A stretch of DNA of 64,000 nucleotides from contig CACZFF010000012.1 in assembly GCA_902780385.1 (NCBI GenBank), positions 1 to 64,000 of the forward strand. The letters are read 5' to 3'. Both the position numbers and the translations under genes were made by a program. Below, piece after piece: positions 35,433 to 44,961 of this stretch (within the stretch, counting starts at the first letter, position 1; each line of letters starts with the position of its first letter). Below the pieces are notes generated by a model, which did not search any database, was not told where the DNA came from, and worked only from the letters and a program-made list of their open reading frames with translations. Source of the stretch: an uncultured Lachnospiraceae bacterium (GTDB taxonomy: Bacteria; Bacillota; Clostridia; Lachnospirales; Lachnospiraceae).

Positions 35433-36797
35433 ATGTCCAATTATACACCTGCTCACTTTAATGATGACAGCATTCTGGCTCGCTATTACGGGCGTTCGTC
35501 GGTCTTCACGAACATTCCGAACAGTTTATTTACAGAATATAATGTTAAGAAAGGTCTTCGAAATGAAGACGGTACCGGCGTCCGTATCGGTCTGACCAGG
35601 ATCTCAGATGTCGTGGGCTATACCAATGATGAGAAGGGAAATGTCATCCCCTGCGAGGGCGATCTGCTCTTCCGCGGCTATTCCATCAAGGATCTGATCA
35701 AGAACAGGCAGAAAAATTTCGGTTTTGAGGAAACCTGTTTCCTTCTGCTGTTCGGTTATCTGCCGGACAAGGAAGAGTTTGAGAATTTCAAGACTTGTCT
35801 CTCCATGCGGTATGAGCTGCCCGAGAGCTTTCTCGGCAACGAGCTTCTGCTCAAGCCGGCGCGCAACCTCATGAACAAGCTGCAGTCCGCAGTTCTGTCC
35901 CTCTACAACTACGATACTTCTCCCGACGAGACCGATGTATACCAGAATCTCCTCAAAGGAATCAATCTGATCGCGAAATTCCCCGCCCTGGGATGTTACG
36001 CATACTACACAAAGGTGCATTCCTTTGACAGGAGCTCTCTGATCATCCACTATCCGCGCCGCGAGTATTCCATCGCAGAGAATATTCTCTACATGCTGCG
36101 CCCGGACGGTAAATTTACAAATCACGAAGCGAATCTGCTCGACGCCATCCTGCTGATCCACGCGGATCACGGCGGCGGTAACAACTCGACCTTCACAAAC
36201 GTCGTGGTCGGTTCCACCGGCACAGATCTTTATTCCGCACTCAGCGCCTCCATCGGTTCTCTGAAGGGTCCCAAGCACGGCGGCGCCAACATCTCTGTGG
36301 CAAAGATGATGCGCCAGATCATCGCGGACACGGATTACACGGCAAACAAGGATCAGCTTCGCGATATCATCAACCGGATCCTGGACAGGGATTATTTTGA
36401 CCACAGCGGACTGATCTACGGTTTCGGCCATGCAGTCTACACTTTGAGCGATCCCCGTGCCGAGATCCTGCGTAAGCTCTGCAGAAATCTCGCCGAGGAA
36501 CAGGGCTGCATGTACAAGTTCACCTTCTATAAGCTGTTTGAGGACACGGTCAAGGAGACCATGCGCGAGCGCACCGGCAAGATCCTGACTTCCAACGTCG
36601 ACCTCTATTCAGGCTTTGCCTACAGCATGCTGGGCATCCCGGAGGAGCTCTTCACTCCTCTCTTCGCCACTGCCCGAGTGGCCGGCTGGGTAGCCCACAA
36701 CCTTGAGAACAAGCTCTACGACGGCCGTATCATGCGTCCCGCCACCAAGTATGTCGGCGAGACCCAGGAATTCATCCCCATGAATAAGAGGCCCTGA
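35433..36797 (+). CDS. gltA: Citrate synthase (Si type)
   Basis: 454 residues, the length class of Clostridial citrate/2-methylcitrate synthases. It condenses oxaloacetate and acetyl-CoA. Active-site regions: ILLIHADHGGGNNSTFTNV, GSLKGPKHGGANI and GFGHAVYTLSDPRAEILR (catalytic His), with Arg and Asp further on. It is transcribed alone from its own promoter and ends in a strong terminator. With pyc it would form the oxidative entry to glutamate synthesis. Confidence 0.95.
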   Translation: MSNYTPAHFNDDSILARYYGRSSVFTNIPNSLFTEYNVKKGLRNEDGTGVRIGLTRISDVVGYTNDEKGNVIPCEGDLLFRGYSIKDLIKNRQKNFGFEETCFLLLFGYLPDKEEFENFKTCLSMRYELPESFLGNELLLKPARNLMNKLQSAVLSLYNYDTSPDETDVYQNLLKGINLIAKFPALGCYAYYTKVHSFDRSSLIIHYPRREYSIAENILYMLRPDGKFTNHEANLLDAILLIHADHGGGNNSTFTNVVVGSTGTDLYSALSASIGSLKGPKHGGANISVAKMMRQIIADTDYTANKDQLRDIINRILDRDYFDHSGLIYGFGHAVYTLSDPRAEILRKLCRNLAEEQGCMYKFTFYKLFEDTVKETMRERTGKILTSNVDLYSGFAYSMLGIPEELFTPLFATARVAGWVAHNLENKLYDGRIMRPATKYVGETQEFIPMNKRP

Positions 36798-36816
36798 TCA
36801 ATAATTTCATTGTCAT

Positions 36817-36859
36817 AAAAAACTGCCCGCCGGCGCAAATACCGGCGGGCAGTTTTTTC
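36817..36859. terminator. Bidirectional terminator after gltA
   Basis: AAAAAACTGCCCGCCGG pairs perfectly with CCGGCGGGCAGTTTTTT around an 8-nt loop. It lies between the convergent ends of gltA and the acidic-protein gene and can serve both. Confidence 0.9.
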
Positions 36860-36897
36860 ATATCGTACAAAAAGAAGCATATAAAGAAGCAGTAATT

Positions 36898-37611
36898 TTA
36901 TGCTTCTGTCTTTCCGTCATCGAAAAGCTCTTCGACCTTGTCAGGTTCCTGCTCGAATTTCTCAGCAATTTCTTCTGCAGCTTCACCGGCTTCCTCAACG
37001 GCATCTTCAACCGCTTCCGCAGCTTCATCGACGGCTTCCGCGGCAGCATCTGCAGCATCCTCTGCAAGTTCTTCTGCCACAGCGTCATCGATTGCTTCCG
37101 CCTCGGCAGTGTCGAGGTCATCATCAGCAACTTCCTTAAAATCCTCATCAAAGATATCCTCTTCAGGCTCCTGCAGGGCTTCCTTGACCTTTACAGCGCC
37201 GTCCGCGAAGACGTCCTTCATCTTGCCGGCTGTCTCGCCGACCACCTCAAGAACAGTCTCGCCCTTGGGTCCGATCGCTTCTTTGATACGGGTATATGCC
37301 TGGCTGGATCCCTGTTTGATCGTTGTATAGGTCCTGGAGGCAGCTGCCTTCACCTTTGCAGCCCGCTCTTCATAATCCGACTTTTTCGCTTCTTCAGAAG
37401 CTTCCTCCTCTTCCTCAGCGTCTGCATCTGCCTCAGCTCCGGCATCTTCTGCGTCTTCGTCCTCGTCGATATCATCATCTGCGAAAATCTCGTCATCATC
37501 ATCGATATCGCAGTAAGAATCTTTGGATGTCTCCTCAAGGTAGTAATAGACTGTCGCTGCTGCTACACCAAGTACAGTAGCTCCGAATAACAATCTGCCC
37601 AATTTGCTCAT
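36898..37611 (-). CDS. Acidic Ala/Glu-rich membrane-anchored protein, unknown
   Basis: 237 residues. One N-terminal membrane helix (LLFGATVLGVAAATVYYYLE) is followed by a very acidic stretch (DIDDDDEIFADDDIDEDEDAE), a more basic middle region with TYTTIKQGSSQAYTRIKE, and a helical Ala/Glu tail (EAAEAVEDAVEEAGEAAEEI). It recalls YtxH-like anchors and coiled-coil stress proteins, but no family can be named. GGAGGG precedes the ATG at 37611. An open frame continues upstream to 37770 with a CAGCGRRF motif, but lacks a ribosome-binding site. Confidence 0.7.
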   Translation of the reverse strand: MSKLGRLLFGATVLGVAAATVYYYLEETSKDSYCDIDDDDEIFADDDIDEDEDAEDAGAEADADAEEEEEASEEAKKSDYEERAAKVKAAASRTYTTIKQGSSQAYTRIKEAIGPKGETVLEVVGETAGKMKDVFADGAVKVKEALQEPEEDIFDEDFKEVADDDLDTAEAEAIDDAVAEELAEDAADAAAEAVDEAAEAVEDAVEEAGEAAEEIAEKFEQEPDKVEELFDDGKTEA

Positions 37612-37918
37612 AATAGCCCTCCATGATCTTTCATATGAATCTCTGTAAATCCGGCTGATCTTTTTTGCAGCAAACGCAATGGATGCAATAAAAACAAACG
37701 GAATTACTTCGAAGCTTCTGAATCTCCGCCCGCAACCGGCACAAAAGCCTTTCGGAACGGCCTTGTACACTATAGTACAGCATTTTTTTAAAAATTTAAA
37801 GTAAGAAAGCTGACAATGTTAAACAATCTGAAAAAAAAGGATACTTCTCTCACTTCTCAGCTGCCGGTGCCCCGCAGAACCGTCGTAAGCAGCTGTCGAG
37901 GCAGCAGGGCTGAAAATG
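37612..37918. other. Gap between MATE gene and acidic-protein gene
   Basis: No gene is supported. A weak minus-strand promoter candidate (TTTAAA, 17 bp, TACTAT) overlaps a short palindrome TGTACACTATAGTACA near 37765-37780. The reading frame of the acidic protein is open through half of the gap. Confidence 0.35.
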
Positions 37919-39301
37919 TCATTCCTGCCGCTCTTCTCTTTCCAATGCTCTTTCCGGCATCGCCTTTCTGCAGACGAGGAAGTAAGCGAGCAGGACCATG
38001 AATCCTGTGATCAGCCAGGATGCAGGATAGACATAGAGCAGAAAGCCGAAATCGCGATGTCGGGGAAACAGGGTCAATACCCAGAAGATCCTGAACACGC
38101 AGGTCCCGAAAATAGTGATCACGGTCGGCGTCATGGAGTAGCCCATGCCCCGCATGGCGGATCCGGAGATTTCATAGCTGGATACCATCCACTGGAAAGC
38201 CAGGATATGGGTAAAGCGGATGACGGCATATTTGAAGACTTCGGGATCCGTTGTGAAAAGAGACAGTGTGAAATGACGTCCCGCGATAAAAAGGAAATCC
38301 AGTGTTCCGGCTCCGATCACTGTAAACAGAATGGCAAGGCGGAATACCTTTTTTACCCTGTCATACTTTCCTGCCGCATAATTCTGGCTGGTGAAGGTGA
38401 CCGTGGCCTGGTTGAAGGAATTCACGATATAATAGGCAATGATCTCGAAATTCAGGGCCGCCGCGGAGCCCGCGGAAGCAGACGAGCCGAAGCTGTTGAC
38501 ACCGGACTGGATCACAGTGTTGGAGAGAGAAAAAACAACGCCCTGAAGGCCGGCGGGCAGTCCTATGCGGATCATCTGCATCAGATACCCTCTATGGATC
38601 TGCAGGTTTTTCGAATTCAGCCTGAACTCGTCTTCCTCGTGCAGCAAAAACCACATGACCAGAAAAGAACTGACCATATTGGAAGTCACGGTCGCCGAAG
38701 CGACGCCGATCACGTGCAGGTGAAAGACAATGACCAGCAGAAGGTTGAGCAGCACGTTGAGGACGCCGCCGCAGATCAGCGCATAGACCGGGCGCGTACT
38801 GTCGCCCTTACTGCGAAGGATCGCGGCGCCGAAATTATAGAGCATGATAAATGGCATGCCCAGGAAATAAATGCGCAGGTACAGGACAGCAAGGTCCAGG
38901 ACATCCTCCGGCGTATTCATGAGCGTCAGCATCGGCCTTGCGATGCTGATTCCCACAAAGAGCAGGAGGACACCGCTGATCAGTGCAACAACTACCGCCG
39001 TGTGTACAGCTGTGGGAATCTCATCCTTCCTCCCGCGTCCGATCAGGCTGGCGATGACGACATTGGTGCCGACTGACAGGCCGACAAAGAGCGCTACGAC
39101 CAGATTGATGACAGAGGAATTGCTGCCGACCGCAGCCATGGCCTGACTCGATGCAAAGCGGCCTACGACCGCCGTGTCCGCCGCGTTGAAGAGCTGCTGC
39201 AGCATACTCGAGAGTGCCAGCGGCAGGGCAAACAATATGATCGGCCCCGCGAGAGGGCCGTTGAGCATATCAATATTACGTCTTTTTCTTGTCTGTGTCA
39301 T
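37919..39301 (-). CDS. MATE-family efflux transporter
   Basis: About 460 residues with 12 membrane helices. LNGPLAGPIILFALPLALSS and the LFNAADTAVVGRFASSQAMAA segment are typical of the MATE/NorM group, which exports cationic drugs or metabolites using an ion gradient. The ATG at 39301 gives the usual family start; an in-frame TTG at 39331 would add ten residues. It lies 49 bp after pgeF. Confidence 0.92.
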   Translation of the reverse strand: MTQTRKRRNIDMLNGPLAGPIILFALPLALSSMLQQLFNAADTAVVGRFASSQAMAAVGSNSSVINLVVALFVGLSVGTNVVIASLIGRGRKDEIPTAVHTAVVVALISGVLLLFVGISIARPMLTLMNTPEDVLDLAVLYLRIYFLGMPFIMLYNFGAAILRSKGDSTRPVYALICGGVLNVLLNLLLVIVFHLHVIGVASATVTSNMVSSFLVMWFLLHEEDEFRLNSKNLQIHRGYLMQMIRIGLPAGLQGVVFSLSNTVIQSGVNSFGSSASAGSAAALNFEIIAYYIVNSFNQATVTFTSQNYAAGKYDRVKKVFRLAILFTVIGAGTLDFLFIAGRHFTLSLFTTDPEVFKYAVIRFTHILAFQWMVSSYEISGSAMRGMGYSMTPTVITIFGTCVFRIFWVLTLFPRHRDFGFLLYVYPASWLITGFMVLLAYFLVCRKAMPERALEREERQE

Positions 39302-39350
39302 TTTATCTGTTCCAACTTTTTCAATGCTCAAAAACTGTGGTTAATATTGC

Positions 39351-40208
39351 TCAGACCATCATCAGAAAAGCGCCCTGATTGCCGCGTTCCCCATTGGTCG
39401 CCCGGTGGGAAAAGAGCGACTCGCTGTTCTCGCAGGTGCAGAGATTGGTGACCGTCAGGTGATCCTGTCTGATCCCCGATTCAAGGAGGATCCGCTCACA
39501 GGCACGCCACAGATCCAGCTGGTATTTCCCCGGGCGTTTTCCCCTTGCCAGGATCCGGGGGATGGTATGGGAATTAAAACATGTCCTCATGGCATCCGCA
39601 ACATCCTCGGAGACTTCATAACAGTCCGCACAGATGGAGGGACCGATGGCAGCATAAATATCCTCCGGCCTGCACCCGTAGATGTCTGTCATCTTTCGGA
39701 TCGTCACTTGGCCGATTCTGGCGACAGTACCCTTCCAGCCGCTGTGGGCAAGCGCTATGACTCTGCGCTCCGGATCATAAAAATAGATCGGTACGCAGTC
39801 GGCGTGGGAAGTGTAAAGGACAAGTCCGGGCACATCTGTGATCAGACCGTCCACGTCTGTATAATCGCGGTCTCTGGTCACACCCTTGCCCCCGTCCGCT
39901 TCCGTTACAATGCGGACATTCGCAGTGTGCGTCTGCTGTGCGCAGACAATGCGGTCAGGCGCCACATCAAAAAAACGCGCAGTGCGGCGGAAATTCTCGT
40001 TGATATTTTCATCCGGATCATAGAGTCCCCGGCGGAAATTCAGGGAGGATAGATATCCTTCGGAGACACCGCCTGCCCGAGTTGTAAAGCAGTGGCGTAT
40101 GCCCGGAAGATCTTCCCATGCGGCAAATGTCAGAACGGGAAAGGAAGTGCCGCCCTCCAGCGGCACCTGCTTTTGGCAAAATATTTTTTCCTGTGTCTTA
40201 AAAGTCAT
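39351..40208 (-). CDS. pgeF: Peptidoglycan editing factor / laccase-domain protein
   Basis: 285 residues of the YfiH/PgeF family, cytoplasmic copper- or zinc-binding oxidoreductases reported to have peptidoglycan-editing and purine-nucleoside activities. Motifs: HCFTTRAGGVSEG, CAQQTHTANV, TSHADCVPIYFYDP, ALAHSGWKGTVARI and the end CENSESLFSHRATNGERGNQGA, which include the His/Cys metal ligands. Confidence 0.93.
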   Translation of the reverse strand: MTFKTQEKIFCQKQVPLEGGTSFPVLTFAAWEDLPGIRHCFTTRAGGVSEGYLSSLNFRRGLYDPDENINENFRRTARFFDVAPDRIVCAQQTHTANVRIVTEADGGKGVTRDRDYTDVDGLITDVPGLVLYTSHADCVPIYFYDPERRVIALAHSGWKGTVARIGQVTIRKMTDIYGCRPEDIYAAIGPSICADCYEVSEDVADAMRTCFNSHTIPRILARGKRPGKYQLDLWRACERILLESGIRQDHLTVTNLCTCENSESLFSHRATNGERGNQGAFLMMV

Positions 40209-40255
40209 TTCTGTTTAAAAACCTCGTAAAAAAAGCCAGTAAGGATGCCAGTAAT

Positions 40256-41248
40256 TCACTGGATTTTGTTTTCTTTGTACCAGGCCCTGGCGCCTTCGTG
40301 CAGGGCGATCGGCAGATCCTTCACTGCCTCGGCCGGGTTCGGCTTATAGTCCACTGTAACGGCATAGCGAAGTTCACCGGCATGATCAAAGAAACTCTGC
40401 GTGATCTTTTTGACTACGCCGGCGCTCAGTGTATCGGACGCGACAAGGACAGATTTGACACCGATCGTCTTCACATCTCTGTTCAGCCCGGTATAGGTCC
40501 CTGCCGGAATTGTATAGGAGGAGAAAAACGAATATGTGTCCAATATGGCCTCCGCTTCTTCCCCGGAAATATCAAGAAGGCTGATGGGAACTTTTTTGGC
40601 CAGGGCTCCGATCACTGTTGCCGGAGTTCCCATAGTGCAGAAAAACGCATCAATGGAGCCGTCCTCCATGGCGTGGGCGGCACCCGCGTAATTCAGATTT
40701 CGACAAGTATATGTGCCGGGATCGATCCCATAAGCGCTCAGGACCATCAGGGCATTCTTTTCCGTCCCCGACTCAGCCTCACCGACACTGATGACCCTGC
40801 CTGCAAGGTCACTGACCTCTCTGATCCCGCTGTCTGCCCGGACAACAAGCTGGACCGCTTCCGTATATAAGCCTGCAATTGCTCCGAATCCGGGGGATGA
40901 ATCACTTTTGTCAGCGAGTTCGGAGATAACATCGGCCTGCAGCAGCGCCAGCTCGATCTCCGGCTCCTTCTGTGTGATCATCCTGAGATTGGCACCTGAC
41001 CCGGTGGTCGCCTTCACCTGCACATCCACACCCCTGATATCATCCATCAGAAACTGGGCAAAAGTGATTCCGAAGCTGTAATAATTGCCGCCGATCCTCG
41101 CGGTGCCCATCCTGATCTCTTTCGCGTTCCCCGAACAAGCCGCTGTCAATGCGGCCAGGACAAACACAACTATAACAGATAATACTCTGACAGGCTTGCG
41201 CCGCAGGTGTCTTCTTCTATGTTCCTTCACTTGGGCCTTCATGCACAT
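40256..41248 (-). CDS. TAXI-type TRAP transporter solute-binding lipoprotein
   Basis: 330 residues. A long basic N-terminus, a hydrophobic signal and the lipobox LTAACS are followed by the TAXI core (IRMGTARIGGNYYSFGITFAQFL; RMITQKEPEIELALLQADV; RVISVGEAESGT; FCTMGTPATVI). TAXI proteins bind small acids such as glutamate or succinate for a fused DctQM-type membrane protein. No membrane component is adjacent, so it works with a distant partner or has another role. AGAGGAGACAG precedes the ATG. Confidence 0.9.
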   Translation of the reverse strand: MCMKAQVKEHRRRHLRRKPVRVLSVIVVFVLAALTAACSGNAKEIRMGTARIGGNYYSFGITFAQFLMDDIRGVDVQVKATTGSGANLRMITQKEPEIELALLQADVISELADKSDSSPGFGAIAGLYTEAVQLVVRADSGIREVSDLAGRVISVGEAESGTEKNALMVLSAYGIDPGTYTCRNLNYAGAAHAMEDGSIDAFFCTMGTPATVIGALAKKVPISLLDISGEEAEAILDTYSFFSSYTIPAGTYTGLNRDVKTIGVKSVLVASDTLSAGVVKKITQSFFDHAGELRYAVTVDYKPNPAEAVKDLPIALHEGARAWYKENKIQ

Positions 41249-41334
41249 CTGTCTCCTCTGATGTCCGGTTACCTTTTTTATGTTTCCAGCTTTTTTATAT
41301 TGTAACAGATTACAGTCCCATTTTCACCATCTGC

Positions 41335-41363
41335 GGGAGACAGGGGACGGTTCTATGTCTCCT
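41335..41363. repeat. GGGACGGTTCTG-family repeat, GGAGACA subtype
   Basis: GGGAGACAGGGGACGGTTCT followed by ATGTCTCC, with pairing ends, in the divergent gap between the TAXI and lipoprotein genes. Confidence 0.6.
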
Positions 41364-41422
41364 TCGTCCTCCCCCGCCCCTCGTCCGTCAACACTTTCCC
41401 GAATAATATCCGTATTATCGTA

Positions 41423-41452
41423 TTGACAATTCGTATCATAATTGTGTATAAA
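41423..41452 (+). promoter_or_regulatory. Promoter of the lipoprotein gene
   Basis: TTGACA (41423-41428), 18 bp, TATAAA (41447-41452). The region is rich in short palindromes (AATAATATCCGTATTAT; CAATTCGTATCATAATTG). Confidence 0.6.
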
Positions 41453-41534
41453 TATCATATAAATGATTTCGTGGCATAAAAAAAGCTTCAGGGTGCCGCT
41501 CCGGAGAGCGGCATGGCCGGAAAGGGAGGAAATA

Positions 41535-42632
41535 ATGAGAAGAAGATCATTTGGAAAAATTGTCAGGCATGTTCTTGTCTTTTGCATGATAACTGTGCTG
41601 ATGCTGGCCGGCTGCAGGCAGAGTAAAGACGGGGAGGACGCAGGGCAGGATCCCTCTCAGCGGGAACAGACGTCCGGTTCCGGACAAAACCTTTCAGGGT
41701 CAGAAAAGGATCCTGCGTCAGGCCAGGCAGGCGGTCAGCCGGGTTCAGAAGGAAGAAGTGATCGGGAAGGATCTGCTCTTGAAAAAAGCGATGAAAATAA
41801 AGAAATAGGATCCGATAAAGGTTCCATGAAGGATATTTACCGTGTAGGCGATAGTCTTGAGGACGGAGATCTGGAGATCACTTATATGGCAAGCGGAGAC
41901 TATGTGGAGGAAAGTGAATATCAACAGCCCGCACCCGGATATAAATACATCTATCTGCAGTTTGCTTTCCGGAATACCGGCATGAAACATGACTGCCCCA
42001 TCTCTCTGTTTGCCTTCAGCTGTTTTGCGGACAGCTTTGCTGCTCAGGCCTATTACGGCGGCCAGGAAGATCTCCCGCCCTCCCTGCCTGCAGGACGCTA
42101 TGCCATCGGCAATCTCTGTTTTTGTGTGCCCGAAGATGCGCAGCAGATCGAAGTCGAATACCAGCCCGACCAGCTGACAAAAGACCGGGTCCGCTTTGCC
42201 TTCGAAGGGGAAAGGAATGCAGGGATCGTACCCGCTCCCGATGTAAAACGTTCGGAAAATGCTTTCAAAGTCGGCGATACAGCCTCCTCTGCTCTGCAGC
42301 AGATTTCTTATCTTTCGTGCGAAAAAGATGACAGAGACAACGAAAACGTGCACCCCGAAGAGGGATGCACGTACTACACACTTACTTTCGAATTTGAAAA
42401 TCTGCAGGCCGGGGACCGTCAGATCAGTGTCCATGATTTCAGCTGCTACGCAGACGGAAAAAGCTGCGGAAGGACTCTCTTCCGCGACGACTATCTCTCC
42501 GCCGACGTCCCCGGCGGAAGAAAGGCCAAAGGGACCGTCACCTTCGAGGTGCCCGACGACGCACAGACTGTGGAAGTTGAATACGACACAGGGAACCGGT
42601 CAGACGCACATGTCATATTTACAGTGCGCTGA
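41535..42632 (+). CDS. Lipoprotein with two DUF4352-like domains
   Basis: 365 residues. A lipoprotein signal ends in LMLAGC; a Ser/Gly/Glu/Asp linker runs to about residue 95. Two similar beta-rich domains follow, each starting with a V-GD motif (YRVGDSLEDGDLEITY; FKVGDTASSALQQISY) and ending with VPEDAQQIEVEY or VPDDAQTVEVEY, like the extracellular DUF4352/immunoglobulin-like family. It is probably attached to the outer face of the membrane; the role is unknown. GGGAGGAAATA precedes the ATG at 41535; the upstream in-frame ATG at 41463 lacks a site. Confidence 0.82.
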   Translation: MRRRSFGKIVRHVLVFCMITVLMLAGCRQSKDGEDAGQDPSQREQTSGSGQNLSGSEKDPASGQAGGQPGSEGRSDREGSALEKSDENKEIGSDKGSMKDIYRVGDSLEDGDLEITYMASGDYVEESEYQQPAPGYKYIYLQFAFRNTGMKHDCPISLFAFSCFADSFAAQAYYGGQEDLPPSLPAGRYAIGNLCFCVPEDAQQIEVEYQPDQLTKDRVRFAFEGERNAGIVPAPDVKRSENAFKVGDTASSALQQISYLSCEKDDRDNENVHPEEGCTYYTLTFEFENLQAGDRQISVHDFSCYADGKSCGRTLFRDDYLSADVPGGRKAKGTVTFEVPDDAQTVEVEYDTGNRSDAHVIFTVR

Positions 42633-42691
42633 AGCCCTTTGAATCCTTTCTCTCTGATCAGATCCTTCAGGCCGCCGAAAATGAGGATCCT

Positions 42692-43963
42692 TTAGAGACC
42701 TGCGTCCATCTTCCTGACCAGATCCGGAAACATTGTGATGCTGCGGCGCAGGATGCCGTTCATATAGGCGATCGCAGTCCCGTAGTTGGTAACCGGCACT
42801 CCCTGTGAAACGGCACGGCCGATCCTGCTCTGCATCTCCCTGCCGTTCAGCATACAGCCGCCGCAGTGGATGACAAGGGCATAGGGGGTGAGATCCTCGG
42901 GAAAACCTGTTCCGGATGAAGTCTCAATGGAAATCTCTTTTCCGGTGCGGGTCTTGAGCCAGCGTGGAATCTTTACGGTTCCGATGTCGTCACACTGGCG
43001 GTGGTGGGTGCACCCCTCCGCGATCAGTACCCTGTCCCCGTCCTTCAAGCGGTCGATGTGGGCGGCGCCCAGAACGGCCTTCTCAAGAAAGCCTTTATAG
43101 CGGGCCATCAGGATGGAAAAAGAGGTGAGAGGAATGCTCTCGGGAACGTCCTTCATCACAGAGGCAAAGGCCTGGCTGTCCGTGATCACCATGGCCGGCG
43201 GATTGCGCAGGCTGTCCAGTGTATTGACAACATTGTCCTCCTGCACACAGAGCGCGCTGCAGCGGGAATCCAGAATATCGCGTATCACCTGCTGCTGGGG
43301 AAGGATCAGCCTGCCCTTGGGTGCAGCTTTATCAATGGGGATGACCAGTATGACCTGGTCCCCCTTCTGCAGAAGATCTGAGACAAGACGGGGCTCCGCG
43401 CCCTGCCCGGCTTTCCACTCCCGGTATATGTCGGCGATCTTCTCCTTGAGCGCATAGATCCCGTTCCCTGTTTTCGCACTGACGGAAATAAGGGTTTTGC
43501 CGGTCCCCTGAAGGTCCCCGGAAAAAAGCTGCTTTTCAGCCTGCACATTGCCGTCTGTCTTTTCCTGCAGCAGGTCCGATTTATTGTTGGCGATAATGCA
43601 GGGGATTTTCCTCTCCTCGAAGAGACCCAGCAGTTCACGGTCGCAGTCACAAAGACCTCTTGTGCCGTCCACGACAAGAACAGCCAGGTCTGTCTGTGCA
43701 AGGATCTGTCTTGTCTTTTTGACACGCAGCTCACCCAGCATGCCTTCATCATCAAACCCGGGTGTATCGATGATCACGACTGGTCCCAGCGGCAGCAGCT
43801 CCATCGCCTTTTTGACCGGATCTGTCGTCGTGCCCTCCACCTGTGAGACCACGGCCAGATCCTGTCCTGTCACTGCGTTGACAACACTGGATTTTCCGGC
43901 ATTTCTGCGGCCGAAGAAACCGATATGGATCCGCTCACCCGAAGGGGTATCATTCAAACTCAT
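42692..43963 (-). CDS. hydF: [FeFe]-hydrogenase H-cluster maturation GTPase HydF
   Basis: HydF is the scaffold on which the two-iron part of the H-cluster is built, with HydE and HydG. 423 residues: GTPase domain (GFFGRRNAGKSSVVNAVTG; IDTPGFDDEG; NNKSDL) and the C-terminal cluster-binding domain with CTHHRQCDDIG and HCGGCM, which carry the Cys/His ligands. No HydE, HydG or hydrogenase gene is in the window. It is the last gene of the nitrogenase-like/Hyp gene run, 26 bp after the preceding gene, with AAGGAGTATAGGC before the ATG. Confidence 0.95.
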   Translation of the reverse strand: MSLNDTPSGERIHIGFFGRRNAGKSSVVNAVTGQDLAVVSQVEGTTTDPVKKAMELLPLGPVVIIDTPGFDDEGMLGELRVKKTRQILAQTDLAVLVVDGTRGLCDCDRELLGLFEERKIPCIIANNKSDLLQEKTDGNVQAEKQLFSGDLQGTGKTLISVSAKTGNGIYALKEKIADIYREWKAGQGAEPRLVSDLLQKGDQVILVIPIDKAAPKGRLILPQQQVIRDILDSRCSALCVQEDNVVNTLDSLRNPPAMVITDSQAFASVMKDVPESIPLTSFSILMARYKGFLEKAVLGAAHIDRLKDGDRVLIAEGCTHHRQCDDIGTVKIPRWLKTRTGKEISIETSSGTGFPEDLTPYALVIHCGGCMLNGREMQSRIGRAVSQGVPVTNYGTAIAYMNGILRRSITMFPDLVRKMDAGL

Positions 43964-43989
43964 GCCTATACTCCTTATTCATCTAACCA

Positions 43990-44961
43990 TTACCAGGGCA
44001 GCCCCTCGTCCATGCTCTCCCATCCGCCTTCCGAAAAGCCTTCAAAACCGTCTGCCTGATTGCTGCCGGTGGCTTCCGGAATCTGAAAAACCTGCAGATT
44101 ATCGTAGGAATAATCTTCCTGTGCTCCGCCATAGGAAACATCTGCCGGAACGCTGTTCAGAAGGGACAGGAATGCCGGATCATCATAATCTGCGGCAGCA
44201 GGAGCCTTGTTACTCCGGCCGTCAGCATTTTGTTTCTGCTGACCCCCATAAGGTCTGCGGCCCGCTGCAGGCACAGTATTCTGCCCAGGTATTGACACAC
44301 CTGATTTTTCTTCCGCCCTCTGCTGTTCCTTTTTCTCCCTCCGCTCTTTTCTGAGCCTCTCGCGGATGACATTGCCCTCGGTCAGGATCCTGCGGAAGTT
44401 GCTGATCAGGAAAAGCTGTGCCTTTTCGTTATAAAAGATGCGATAGTATTCATTGGGAAACGTTCCGGCTTTCTCCGAGTATATCCCGATTTCCTCACCC
44501 TTCTGTGTGGGAATATTTGTTTCCTTTGAAATATCTTTCATGAAGGTTTTCTCAAGATAGCCGTTCTCACGAAGCCAGTCCGTGATCATGGTAGCCTGAA
44601 AACCCAGAGATTCATCTTCAGGCAGAAGCTCCGCAAGCTGTTTGAGAAAATAGGAAATCTGCTGGTCCCTCTGAAAACGGAATCCCTGCAGGATATCATA
44701 AGGAAAGGTCTCGGCGATCGAGGGCTTTGGCGCCCTTGCCGCCTTCGGGACTTTCGGCACTTTTCCAACGATACCGCCGGTACTTTTAACATCCGTCAGG
44801 ATCTCACTGACAAATTGGAGACAACGGTTTACGTTGGGATTTGTCAGGACTTCATTTTCCGGGGCAGGACGATTTGTGACAGGGTTCCTGCCGGATACCA
44901 TACGGTTGATATACTGGATCGCGACCTCCAGCCGCTTAATGTCATATTCGCCCACTTTCAC
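43990..44961 (-). CDS. Unknown protein between the NifD/K-like gene and hydF
   Basis: 323 residues, not recognised. The N-terminal 100 residues look helical (EYDIKRLEVAIQYINRMVSG) with a conserved-looking NRPAPENEVLTNPNVNRCLQFVSEI stretch. A central part follows (WLRENGYLEKTF; NEYYRIFYNEKAQLFLISNF), then a basic helix and a disordered Gln/Gly/Ala-rich end. No signal peptide or membrane segment is seen, so it is probably cytoplasmic. The start is GTG at 44961 with AGAAAGGAAAT just upstream. Its place in the operon suggests a role in cofactor assembly, which is inference only. Confidence 0.75.
   Translation of the reverse strand: MKVGEYDIKRLEVAIQYINRMVSGRNPVTNRPAPENEVLTNPNVNRCLQFVSEILTDVKSTGGIVGKVPKVPKAARAPKPSIAETFPYDILQGFRFQRDQQISYFLKQLAELLPEDESLGFQATMITDWLRENGYLEKTFMKDISKETNIPTQKGEEIGIYSEKAGTFPNEYYRIFYNEKAQLFLISNFRRILTEGNVIRERLRKERREKKEQQRAEEKSGVSIPGQNTVPAAGRRPYGGQQKQNADGRSNKAPAAADYDDPAFLSLLNSVPADVSYGGAQEDYSYDNLQVFQIPEATGSNQADGFEGFSEGGWESMDEGLPW

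Noticed and set aside
37612..37770. Upstream extension of the acidic protein with a CAGCGRRF motif
   Set aside because: The GGAGGG site at the ATG at 37611 is strong and no site precedes the GTG at 37770; the motif may be chance.
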